Shown: positions 18,942 through 25,469 of the stretch, piece by piece
Numbering within the stretch: position 1 is the first letter of the stretch
Layout of the letters: each line of letters starts with the position of its first letter
Source of the DNA: Gammaproteobacteria bacterium
GTDB taxonomy: Bacteria > Pseudomonadota > Gammaproteobacteria > Burkholderiales > Rhodocyclaceae
DNA length: 64,000 nt
Assembly (NCBI GenBank): GCA_018825305.1
Contig: JAHJEO010000003.1
Span: forward strand, 117,931-181,930
Direction: 5' to 3'
The notes under the pieces: generated by a model
The model's database searches: none
What the model saw: the letters and a program-made list of their open reading frames with translations, nothing else
What the model was told of the DNA's origin: nothing
Program-made: the position numbers and the translations under genes

Positions 18942-18990
18942 TGACAGTTGTTGCTGTCAATTCTGACATGAATTGTTGCGCTGCGACAAT
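18942..18990. promoter_or_regulatory. Cluster of overlapping palindromes, candidate enhancer for the sigma54 activator
   Basis: Three overlapping dyads lie here: TGACAG-N6-CTGTCA (18942-18959), CAATTC-N6-GAATTG (18958-18975) and ATTGT-N9-ACAAT (18972-18990). They begin 25 bp from the activator gene and lie about 52-100 bp upstream of the -24/-12 promoter, a usual place for upstream activator sites. Confidence 0.6.
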
Positions 18991-19041
18991 GTTCCGAATG
19001 AAGTTCCTGCAAAAACATATGGATAGGTCGCCTACGCGAGC

Positions 19042-19057
19042 TGGCACGGCTCTTGAT
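19042..19057 (+). promoter_or_regulatory. Sigma54 (-24/-12) promoter
   Basis: TGGCACGGCTCTTGAT matches TGGCAC-N5-TTG(C/A) with conserved GG and correct spacing. The first convincing gene downstream is the 60-aa membrane protein at 19330, giving a leader of about 260 bases in which no gene is seen. Confidence 0.75.
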
Positions 19058-19329
19058 AGTAGTATCTCGAAGCCGCCGCCTTCTCTGGTTATCGACGATC
19101 GTCAGCGAAGCCGGCCGCCAGGTTGCCCACCTCCTCTAGGGTCACTTGGCGACGCGCCCCGGTGAGAACTCCCCTTCTCGATCCGGGGTCGTGGTGGCGG
19201 AGGGTCCCTCCTTCCCTCCGGCGCGGCTTCTTTTTTTTCCCGACCGCTGCGGCAATATGTCGCAACACAATCGGTGTCGCAAGCCCTACCATTCTTGGCA
19301 ACGGAAAACGCAACGATGGGAGTGGCACC
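19058..19329 (+). other. Long gene-free leader before the 60-aa gene
   Basis: About 270 bases with no convincing reading frame. It holds the TGCGGC-N5-GTCGCA dyad and a second half-site TGTCGCA (19275-19281). Several GC-rich short repeats may fold, but no known riboswitch is recognised. Confidence 0.5.
19248..19264. promoter_or_regulatory. TGCGAC-N5-GTCGCA-type dyad upstream of the 60-aa gene
   Basis: TGCGGC-AATAT-GTCGCA has one mismatch to the dyad found upstream of the TonB receptor, tonB and nosL. A -10-like TACCAT (19288-19293) has its centre 34.5 bp downstream. The dyad ends 66 bp before the start codon, almost the same as in front of nosL (65 bp). Confidence 0.6.
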
Positions 19330-19512
19330 ATGAACCAGAATATCCAGGATGCAGCCGGCGACAATGGCGAAATGACCTCCCTGCTGCTGGGCGCCGGTTT
19401 TGCCCTGGCCTCGTTGATCCTGCTGCCGGCGGTAGCGCAGCGCATCGGTCTGGGTTCGAGCCTGACCATTGCCCTGCGCGGCGCCCTGATGCGGGCGGCC
19501 ACTCGGTTGTAG
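19330..19512 (+). CDS. 60-aa single-span membrane protein of unknown function
   Basis: Small protein with a hydrophilic start (MNQNIQDAAGDNGEM), one hydrophobic segment (about 15-38) and a basic, partly hydrophobic tail ending RAATRL. GGGAG lies eight bases before the ATG. It is followed at once by a strong terminator, so it is likely a single-gene transcript. It has both a sigma54 promoter and the TGCGAC-type dyad upstream. That control, next to a metal-handling cluster, suggests a regulated accessory membrane peptide. No family is recognised. Confidence 0.65.
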   Translation: MNQNIQDAAGDNGEMTSLLLGAGFALASLILLPAVAQRIGLGSSLTIALRGALMRAATRL

Positions 19513-19544
19513 CCTGCGGCGTTACCGAATGCCCGCAGTGCCCG

Positions 19545-19571
19545 AGCGGCGCGCTTGCGCCGCTTTTTTTA
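19545..19571 (+). terminator. Rho-independent terminator after the 60-aa gene
   Basis: Arms AGCGGCGC (19545-19552) and GCGCCGCT (19557-19564) with loop GCTT and a run of seven T. Confidence 0.9.
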
Positions 19572-19590
19572 TTTATACGCACGTCACGTC

Positions 19591-20181
19591 ATGCCTTCCT
19601 TTGCCCTTGTCATTGCTCTTGCATTCACCGTTCTGCTGGCTGCCTGCTCCGGTGGCGACGGCGGCAACCCGCCACCGCATGCCGTGGCGGGACTCGCCGG
19701 CAAACCGGTCGGTGGCGATTTCGTACTGCAATCGGCGGCCGGTCCGGTCGATACCAAGTCCCTGCGCGGCAAAGTGCTGCTGGTCTATTTCGGTTATACC
19801 AACTGCCCCGACATCTGCCCCGCCTCGCTGGCGGCCGGCGCACAGGCGCTCAACGCGTTGAAACCCGAGGAACGGGAACGTACCCGCCTGATCATGGTTT
19901 CGGTCGATCCCGAGCGCGATACGCCGGCGACGCTGCAGAGCTATGTCGCGTACTTTCATCCCGCAATGGTCGGCGTGACCGGCACGGTGGCGGAGATCGC
20001 CGCCGTCGCCAAGGCCTACGGTGCAGGTTATGTCCGTCAGCCGCCGCGTGCCGATGGCGCCTATGCGGTCGATCACAGTGCCGATACCTATGTGCTCGGA
20101 CCCGACGGCAAACTGGTACAGAACATCCATTTCGCGGCACCGGCCGAACAGGTGGCGGAGGCGGTGCGCAAGCTGCTTTGA
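19591..20181 (+). CDS. Sco1/SenC/PrrC-like copper chaperone lipoprotein
   Basis: A 196-aa lipoprotein (lipobox LLAAC near residue 16) with a thioredoxin fold. The copper site is CPDIC (CX3C), with the distal His in the VDHSADTYVL segment, as in Sco proteins. It likely delivers copper to, or keeps reduced, the CuA or CuB site of a terminal oxidase or N-oxide reductase. The inner ATG is chosen because it starts a proper signal peptide. It opens a long run of metal-handling genes. Confidence 0.9.
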   Translation: MPSFALVIALAFTVLLAACSGGDGGNPPPHAVAGLAGKPVGGDFVLQSAAGPVDTKSLRGKVLLVYFGYTNCPDICPASLAAGAQALNALKPEERERTRLIMVSVDPERDTPATLQSYVAYFHPAMVGVTGTVAEIAAVAKAYGAGYVRQPPRADGAYAVDHSADTYVLGPDGKLVQNIHFAAPAEQVAEAVRKLL

Positions 20182-20229
20182 GCGGCTTGCCGGGGCTGCT
20201 GCGTCATCCGCCGCGTTATCATTCCGACC

Positions 20230-20550
20230 ATGCTGTCCCGCCCCTCGACTCTCGCCCTGCTGCTGCTGGCCCTGGCCATGGCGGGATTTGCGTTGACGCT
20301 GGTCGATGCGGCCCTGCCGCGCGAGCAGCGCAAGGCCGAAGTGGAGGCGACCCGTGCGCTGGTTGGGCAGTTGGGACTCACCGACCTCGCGCTATTCACC
20401 GAGGCGCGCTACACGCGCCATCCCTCGCAGGCTGACCTGCATTCGGCCTTCCAGGATCACCCGCTCGCGCTAGAGCATTTCCCCACCGGCAGCCTGCTGC
20501 CGCCCCCGCGACATGAAGCAGTGGATCGAGAAGCAACGCTACCTGATTGA
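20230..20550 (+). CDS. Small membrane-anchored protein of unknown function next to an ABC permease
   Basis: A 106-aa product with an N-terminal membrane segment (about 5-28) and a polar, probably periplasmic remainder with the pattern ARYTRHPSQADLHSAFQDHP. The end overlaps the permease gene by 38 bp, suggesting coupled translation with the FtsX-type ABC system. No family recognised. Confidence 0.6.
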   Translation: MLSRPSTLALLLLALAMAGFALTLVDAALPREQRKAEVEATRALVGQLGLTDLALFTEARYTRHPSQADLHSAFQDHPLALEHFPTGSLLPPPRHEAVDREATLPD

Positions 20551-21655
20551 CTTCACGCTGGCCTCGCTGGCGCGGCGCAAGACCCGCAACCTGGGCCTGC
20601 TCGGCGTCTATACGCTGCTGGTGTTCGTGCTGGCGTCGGTGGCGCTATACACCCATGCCCTGCGCGTCGAGGCGGCGAAGGTGCTCGCCGCTTCGCCCGA
20701 AGTGATTCTGCAGCGGCTGGTCGCCGGGCGTCACGACCTGATCCCGCCGGGCTACCTGGAGAAGGTCGGCCGCATCCGCGGTGTGCAGAAGCGTGAGGGA
20801 CGGCTGTGGGGCTATTACTACGATGCCGTGGTCAAGGCCAACTACACCTTCATGGTGCCGAACGACGGCACCATGGCGGTCAAGCGCGGCGAGATCATCG
20901 TCGGCCCGGCGCTGGAGCGCTCGCGCGGCCTGGCCGCCGGCAACGGAATTTCGTTTCGCTCGTATTCGGGCAAGCTGCATACCTTCATCGTCGAGGCCGT
21001 GCTGCCGCAGGCCTCCGAACTCGTCAGCGCCGACCTGGTGCTGATGCACGAGGAGGATTTTCGTGCCTTCTTCGACTATCCGGCCGGGCACTACACCGAC
21101 ATTGCGCTCTCCGTCGCCAATCCGCAGGAGGTCCGCAACGTCGCGCTGAAGCTTGCGGCCGCACTGCCCGATTCGCGGCCCATCCTGCGCGACGAGGTGC
21201 TGCGCACCTATGCCTCGATCTTCGACTGGCGTGAAGGCATCGTGCTGGCGTTGCTCTCGGCTGCCATCCTCGCCTTCGGCATCCTCGCCTGGGAGAAAGC
21301 CTCGGGCCTATCGGCCGACGAGAAGCGCGAGATCGGCATCCTCAAGGCGATCGGCTGGGAAACCGGTGACGTCATCAAGATGAAATTCTGGGAAGGCCTG
21401 CTGATTTCGCTGACGGCCTTTCTCGTCGGCTTCGTCGCCGCCTATGTCCATGTCTTCTACTTCGCGGCGGAACTGTTCGAGCCGGTGCTGAAAGGCTGGG
21501 CGGTGCTCTATCCGCGCTTCCAGCTGACGCCACATGTCGATGGCCTGCAGGTGGCGACGCTGTTCTTCTTCACCGTCTTTCCCTACGCCGCCGCGGTGCT
21601 GGTGCCGATCTGGAAGGCAGCCATCACCGATCCCGATGCGGTGATGCGAGGCTGA
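20513..21655 (+). CDS. FtsX/MacB-type ABC transporter permease
   Basis: A 380-aa permease with one N-terminal helix (about 28-48), a large periplasmic domain (about 50-235) and three C-terminal helices (about 240-370), the MacB/LolC/FtsX layout. Its ATPase partner is at 21980, but a 324-bp gene-free repeat region separates them. It probably acts by mechanotransmission or extraction of a membrane or periplasmic substrate rather than classic import. The substrate is unknown; neighbours point to cytochrome or metal-centre assembly. Confidence 0.85.
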   Translation: MKQWIEKQRYLIDFTLASLARRKTRNLGLLGVYTLLVFVLASVALYTHALRVEAAKVLAASPEVILQRLVAGRHDLIPPGYLEKVGRIRGVQKREGRLWGYYYDAVVKANYTFMVPNDGTMAVKRGEIIVGPALERSRGLAAGNGISFRSYSGKLHTFIVEAVLPQASELVSADLVLMHEEDFRAFFDYPAGHYTDIALSVANPQEVRNVALKLAAALPDSRPILRDEVLRTYASIFDWREGIVLALLSAAILAFGILAWEKASGLSADEKREIGILKAIGWETGDVIKMKFWEGLLISLTAFLVGFVAAYVHVFYFAAELFEPVLKGWAVLYPRFQLTPHVDGLQVATLFFFTVFPYAAAVLVPIWKAAITDPDAVMRG

Positions 21656-21689
21656 GATGAAACCTGCACGGGTGTTGATTCTGGTGCGG

Positions 21690-21943
21690 GATCGGGACGG
21701 CGGGGTGCTCTGCGCTGCTCATGTCCCCCGGCACCGGCTTTCAGCCGGCACCTCCTCCTTTACTTCGCTGCGCAGAGCACCCCGCCGTCCCGATCAGGCA
21801 GCGCCGTGGGTGTTTAGCGGTCCGGCACCCCAAGTGGGTCCAGCCAAGGGCGGGGGGTGGCCGACGCCGCGAAGTAAAGGAGGAGGGCCGGGCGCAGCCC
21901 GGCCCGGGGGACATGAGCAGCGTCGGCCATCCCCCACCCTTGG
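21690..21943. repeat. Complex nested inverted-repeat element (BIME/REP-like) inside the ABC operon
   Basis: A 26-bp perfect inverted repeat (21690-21715 with 21770-21795) is followed by a 24-bp one with two mismatches (21844-21867 with 21920-21943). The two halves also pair with each other: 18 bp perfect (21714-21731 with 21904-21921) and 17 bp perfect (21752-21768 with 21869-21885). It therefore contains two inverted copies of one unit. The reading frame across it is an artefact of the repeats; nothing else is seen between permease and ATPase. Confidence 0.85.
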
Positions 21944-21979
21944 CACGCTCCACTCCGACAACGCACAAGCACCACTGAC

Positions 21980-22657
21980 ATGATTGAACTCGCAGGCATC
22001 CGCAAGGCCTTCAACCAGGGCCAGCACAACGAGTACTGGGCGCTGAACGGCATCGACCTTGCGGTCGAGGCCAACAAGGTCACCGCGCTGCGCGGTCCCA
22101 GCGGCTCGGGCAAGACGACGCTGCTGACGCTGGTGGGTTGCCTGGCGCGGCCGACCGAGGGGCGGGTGCGGCTGAAGGGCGAGGACATCTCGGGACTGCC
22201 CGAGCGCTTCCTGACCGAAATCCGCCGTCGCACCTTCGGCTTCGTCTTCCAGCAGTTCAACCTGATCAAGGGGCTGACGGCGCTGGAGAACATCATCCTG
22301 CCGGCCTATCCGACCGGCCGGCCGCGCAAGGAACTGCTCGAGCGCGCCGAGGCCCTGCTCGCCAAGCTCAACCTCGGCCATCGCCGCGAGGCGAAGGTGG
22401 AATGGCTCTCCGGCGGCGAGCAGCAGCGCGTCGCCATCTGCCGCGCACTGATCAACGAGCCCGAAGCGTTGATCGCCGACGAACCGACGGCCAACCTCGA
22501 TACCCATCTGTCGAAGGAATTCATGGGCATTCTCGAAGGCCTGGCGAGTGAGGGACGCACCATCCTGCTGACCAGCCACGACCCGCTGGTGACCGAATCC
22601 GCCGTGGTCGATCGGGTAGTGGAAATGCGCGACGGCCAGATCGTCGACGACAGATAA
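21980..22657 (+). CDS. ABC transporter ATPase, LolD/MacB family
   Basis: A 225-aa ATPase with Walker A (GPSGSGKTT), Q-loop (FQQFN), signature LSGGEQQRVA, Walker B (ALIADEPT) and H-loop (LTSHD). It partners the FtsX-type permease upstream despite the intervening repeat element. A copy of the dispersed 27-bp repeat begins right after its stop codon. Confidence 0.93.
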   Translation: MIELAGIRKAFNQGQHNEYWALNGIDLAVEANKVTALRGPSGSGKTTLLTLVGCLARPTEGRVRLKGEDISGLPERFLTEIRRRTFGFVFQQFNLIKGLTALENIILPAYPTGRPRKELLERAEALLAKLNLGHRREAKVEWLSGGEQQRVAICRALINEPEALIADEPTANLDTHLSKEFMGILEGLASEGRTILLTSHDPLVTESAVVDRVVEMRDGQIVDDR

Positions 22658-22684
22658 CGCCGTCCCGCCAGCGCCGACTTTTGC
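22658..22684 (-). repeat. Dispersed 27-bp repeat between ATPase and membrane protein genes
   Basis: Near-exact reverse copy of core AAAGTCGGCGCTGGCGGGAC, filling the whole 28-bp spacer between two genes. Confidence 0.8.
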
Positions 22685-22685
22685 G

Positions 22686-23687
22686 ATGATTTTCCAGCCT
22701 GCAATAATTGCCCTGCTGCTTGCGTCTGCGATCTGCGTGCTGGCGCTGGCGGCAAGTGCGCCCTTCGCCGTCGAACTGGTCCGCCGCTGGGACATCAACA
22801 GCGGCAGCGAGCGGCAGTTGCGGCTCGAGCGTCGCACCTACCTGTTTTCGACGCTGCTGGTTTTCATCATGACCGCGCAACTGGCCTCGGTGCTGTTGTT
22901 CGTCTTCAACGCCGAGAAAATGTCGGGCATGTTCGTCGGCGCCATGTGCGCGGTGGGCACGCTCAACGTCAATCCCTGGGGCTTCCCGGCGCTGAACGCC
23001 AAGATCGCGGTGTTCTTCCTGGCCGCCATGTGGCTGGCCATCAACCACGTCGACAGCCGCGCCCGCGACTACCCGCTGGTGCGCATCAAATACGCGTTGC
23101 TGTTGCTGCTGGCGCCGCTGCTGGCTGCCAGCGCCTGGACCGAGGCGCAGTTTTTCCTTAACCTCAAGGCCGACGTCATCACCTCCTGCTGCGGCAGCCT
23201 GTTTTCGGAAGGCTCCACGACACTTGCCGCCGAAGCCTCGGCAATGGAGCCGCTGCCGGCAATGTTGCTCTTCTACGGCGCCATGGGCCTGGCCATCGGC
23301 AGCGCCAGCTATCAGTGGGCGTTCGGCAAGGGTGGCTATGCCACCGCGACCGCGGCCGCGCTTGGCTTCGCCGCCGGCATCAGTGGCATCCTCGCCTTCA
23401 TCTCGCTCTACATCTACGAGCACCCGCACCACCACTGCCCGTTCTGTGTGCTCAAGCCAGAATATGGCTACCAGGGCTACGCGCTCTATATTCCTCTTTT
23501 CCTTGCCACCGCTGCCGGTCTGGCAACCGGCGCCATCCGGCCCTTCGCAGGCATTGCCAGCCTGAAGACGGTCGTGGCGGAAACCTCGCGCCGTCTCGCC
23601 GCCGTCGCCAGCATCGGCTTCCTGTTGACGACGGCGGTGGCCACTGCGATGATCCTGCGGTCCAACCTGATACTGCTCGAACACTGA
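22686..23687 (+). CDS. Polytopic membrane protein with conserved-looking Cys and His clusters, unknown function
   Basis: A 333-aa protein with about eight membrane helices. Notable are a CC pair (168-169, SCCGSLF), a Cys in GAMCAVGTLNVNPWG (about 86-99) and a His/Cys cluster HPHHHCPFC (246-254) at the end of a helix. These could bind copper, heme or another metal, or exchange disulfides. Its stop overlaps the start of a TlpA-like thioredoxin (TGATG), and it follows an ABC ATPase, so the three likely form a module. No named family is recognised; the metal role is inference. Confidence 0.7.
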   Translation: MIFQPAIIALLLASAICVLALAASAPFAVELVRRWDINSGSERQLRLERRTYLFSTLLVFIMTAQLASVLLFVFNAEKMSGMFVGAMCAVGTLNVNPWGFPALNAKIAVFFLAAMWLAINHVDSRARDYPLVRIKYALLLLLAPLLAASAWTEAQFFLNLKADVITSCCGSLFSEGSTTLAAEASAMEPLPAMLLFYGAMGLAIGSASYQWAFGKGGYATATAAALGFAAGISGILAFISLYIYEHPHHHCPFCVLKPEYGYQGYALYIPLFLATAAGLATGAIRPFAGIASLKTVVAETSRRLAAVASIGFLLTTAVATAMILRSNLILLEH

Positions 23688-24178
23688 TGCGACGCGGTTT
23701 TCTCATCCTGCTGGTGTCGCTGCTGGCCGCCTGCGGCGGCGATCCCCCGGTCAATCTCAACACCGGCGACATCGCGCCGACTTTCCAGACGACACGCCTG
23801 GACGGCATGGCCGCGCATTTTCCTGCCGCCTGGGCCGGCAAGCCGGTGGTGGTGCGCTTCTGGGCTGACTGGTGCAAGTTCTGCGAGGGCGAGATGCAGG
23901 CCATCGAGGCCGTGTACCAGCGCCACAAGGGCAAGGGGCTGGAGGTGATCGCCGTCAATGCCGGCCAGGATCGCCAGACCGTCGAGGCGTTCATCAAGAA
24001 GATCGGCGTGACCTATCCGGCGCTGCTCGACGAGAACGCGAAAATCGCCAAGCGCTACGGCGTGGTCGGCCTGCCCACGACCTATTTCGTGGACGCGAAG
24101 GGGGTGGTGCGAGGCAAGGTGATCGGCGAGGCCGACGAGGCCACTTTCGAGCACCATGCACTGCTGTTGCTGAAATGA
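23687..24178 (+). CDS. TlpA/ResA-like thioredoxin lipoprotein
   Basis: A 163-aa lipoprotein (lipobox LLAAC near residue 16) with a thioredoxin fold. Active site WCKFC, the cis-proline segment VGLPTTYFVD, and the residue pattern of TlpA/ResA reductases are present. It probably keeps periplasmic cysteines of apocytochrome, CuA sites or the adjacent membrane protein reduced. Coupled by overlap both upstream (TGATG) and downstream (ATGA). Confidence 0.88.
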   Translation: MRRGFLILLVSLLAACGGDPPVNLNTGDIAPTFQTTRLDGMAAHFPAAWAGKPVVVRFWADWCKFCEGEMQAIEAVYQRHKGKGLEVIAVNAGQDRQTVEAFIKKIGVTYPALLDENAKIAKRYGVVGLPTTYFVDAKGVVRGKVIGEADEATFEHHALLLLK

Positions 24179-24354
24179 GTGATCCGCAAAAGCCCTGCGA
24201 CTTGTGCAGCCTGCCGGTGGGCATCAAGCCCTTCACCCTGGCGGTGTCGGGAAAACACCTCGAATTCTGCTGCGAGGGCTGCCTCGGGATTTACCAGATG
24301 TTGAACGACATCAATGAAATGCCGGCCGCCGTGGCCGATAATCGCGGCAAATGA
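24175..24354 (+). CDS. Free-standing metal-binding domain of the CcoI/FixI ATPase type
   Basis: A 59-aa soluble protein with pattern CDLCSLPVG...LEFCCEGCLGIYQ. This is the putative metal-binding domain normally fused to the N-terminus of CcoI-like copper P-ATPases (CxxC-LP...FCCxGC). Here it is separate and encoded upstream of a P-ATPase that lacks it, so it may act as a copper shuttle for that pump. ATGA overlap with the tlpA-like gene. Confidence 0.75.
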   Translation: MSDPQKPCDLCSLPVGIKPFTLAVSGKHLEFCCEGCLGIYQMLNDINEMPAAVADNRGK

Positions 24355-24370
24355 CCCCAAGGAGCGAACC

Positions 24371-24742
24371 ATGATGACCGAAGAAATGATGAAGCAGATG
24401 CCGCACATGATGGGCAACGGCATGAGCATGGGTGCGGCCAGCCACCCGCTGGCCCAGGGCGCGATGATGGCCGCCACCGGCTTCGCCGCCGGTCGTGGCC
24501 TGCTCGGCGCCGCCCTGTTTCGCAATCCGCTGCTCTTGCTGGCGGGTGGTCTGGCGGCAGGCTACCTGCTGCACAAGTACGAAAAGGAAATCATCCTGAC
24601 GCTGTCGAAGGCGAGCGGCATGGGCAAGGACTTCGTGCTGCACCAGAAGGAAAACCTCGACGACCTGATGGCCGAGGCGCAGGAGCAGGAAGCGGGGCAG
24701 GGTGCCGCCGCTGCCGAGGCTGCCGAGGCGCCGCGGTCCTGA
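24371..24742 (+). CDS. Met-rich membrane protein, candidate copper-binding partner of a P-ATPase
   Basis: A 123-aa protein. The first 20 residues contain nine Met and one His (MMTEEMMKQMPHMMGNGMSM), a composition typical of Cu(I)-binding tails. Hydrophobic segments (about 32-72) follow, then an amphipathic, acidic C-terminal half with HQKENLDDLMAEAQEQE. AAGGAG precedes the ATG. The layout recalls small membrane partners of P-ATPases such as PacL/DUF5132 types, but the family is not certain. Confidence 0.65.
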   Translation: MMTEEMMKQMPHMMGNGMSMGAASHPLAQGAMMAATGFAAGRGLLGAALFRNPLLLLAGGLAAGYLLHKYEKEIILTLSKASGMGKDFVLHQKENLDDLMAEAQEQEAGQGAAAAEAAEAPRS

Positions 24743-24767
24743 TATCGAATTGCCGGAGACTGCCGCC

Positions 24768-25469
24768 ATGCATGCCGCCATCGACGTCGACGCGCTGGCC
24801 CGGCGCATAGTCGTCCGCCACCGCGAAGCCGGTTACCTGCGCCTGGAACTGCCGGCGGAAATCTGCCATGCGGCAGCCACCGCGGCGATCGAGCAGGGGC
24901 TGAGGCAAGTGACGGGCGTCTATCGCGTTAGCACCTACCCGGCCGACTGCCGGCTCTCGATACGCTACGATGCACATGTCTGCGGCGTGGCCGACGTGGC
25001 TCGCGGCCTGCGGGCCTTGCTGGGCCAATTGCCGGTTCCCGAGGCTCCGACGTCCCCGGTCGCGGCGCCAACGGCTCCACCCGCACTGGTGCCGCCGGGT
25101 TTGTCACCGCTGCTGCGCGACGTGGGCGCCAAGGTGCGCGGTGTCCTGGGGGGATTGCGCGCCCAGGTCGAGCACATGCGGAATCCTGCGACGACGGGGT
25201 CGTCGGGCAGCCTGCAGTCGAAGCTGCGGCCGATCGTGGCCAACGCCCTGACCGAAAAGGCCGTCATCAATTTCCTTAACGACCTCGTTGCCTTCTACCT
25301 GATCAAGACGCACTGGGAACTCATCAGCCAGCGCTGGCTCAAGGACCCGGTGAAGTACGCCAATGCCTGGCTCACCGTCTTCTACCTGGTGTTCCTGCTG
25401 GTACGCTACCGCAAGTCCATCGCCAAGGCGCAACCGCGGATCGCCGCGCCGGCCGACGTCCAGCCGTGA
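24768..25469 (+). CDS. HMA2-like domain membrane protein
   Basis: A 233-aa protein. The N-terminal 80 residues look like a ferredoxin-fold HMA-type domain without the CxxC pair ([12 protein letters not shown]...[19 protein letters not shown]). A Pro/Ala linker follows, then a C-terminal segment with a hydrophobic stretch (about 190-215). Its end overlaps the P-ATPase start (GTGA), and the ATPase begins with a similar cysteine-free domain, so it is a probable pump partner. Confidence 0.65.
   Translation: MHAAIDVDALARRIVVRHREAGYLRLELPAEICHAAATAAIEQGLRQVTGVYRVSTYPADCRLSIRYDAHVCGVADVARGLRALLGQLPVPEAPTSPVAAPTAPPALVPPGLSPLLRDVGAKVRGVLGGLRAQVEHMRNPATTGSSGSLQSKLRPIVANALTEKAVINFLNDLVAFYLIKTHWELISQRWLKDPVKYANAWLTVFYLVFLLVRYRKSIAKAQPRIAAPADVQP

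Noticed and set aside
21657-21983. 108-aa reading frame between the ABC permease and ATPase genes
   Set aside because: It runs through large inverted repeats, has Pro/Gly/Arg low complexity and no Shine-Dalgarno; the frame is a by-product of the repeat element.
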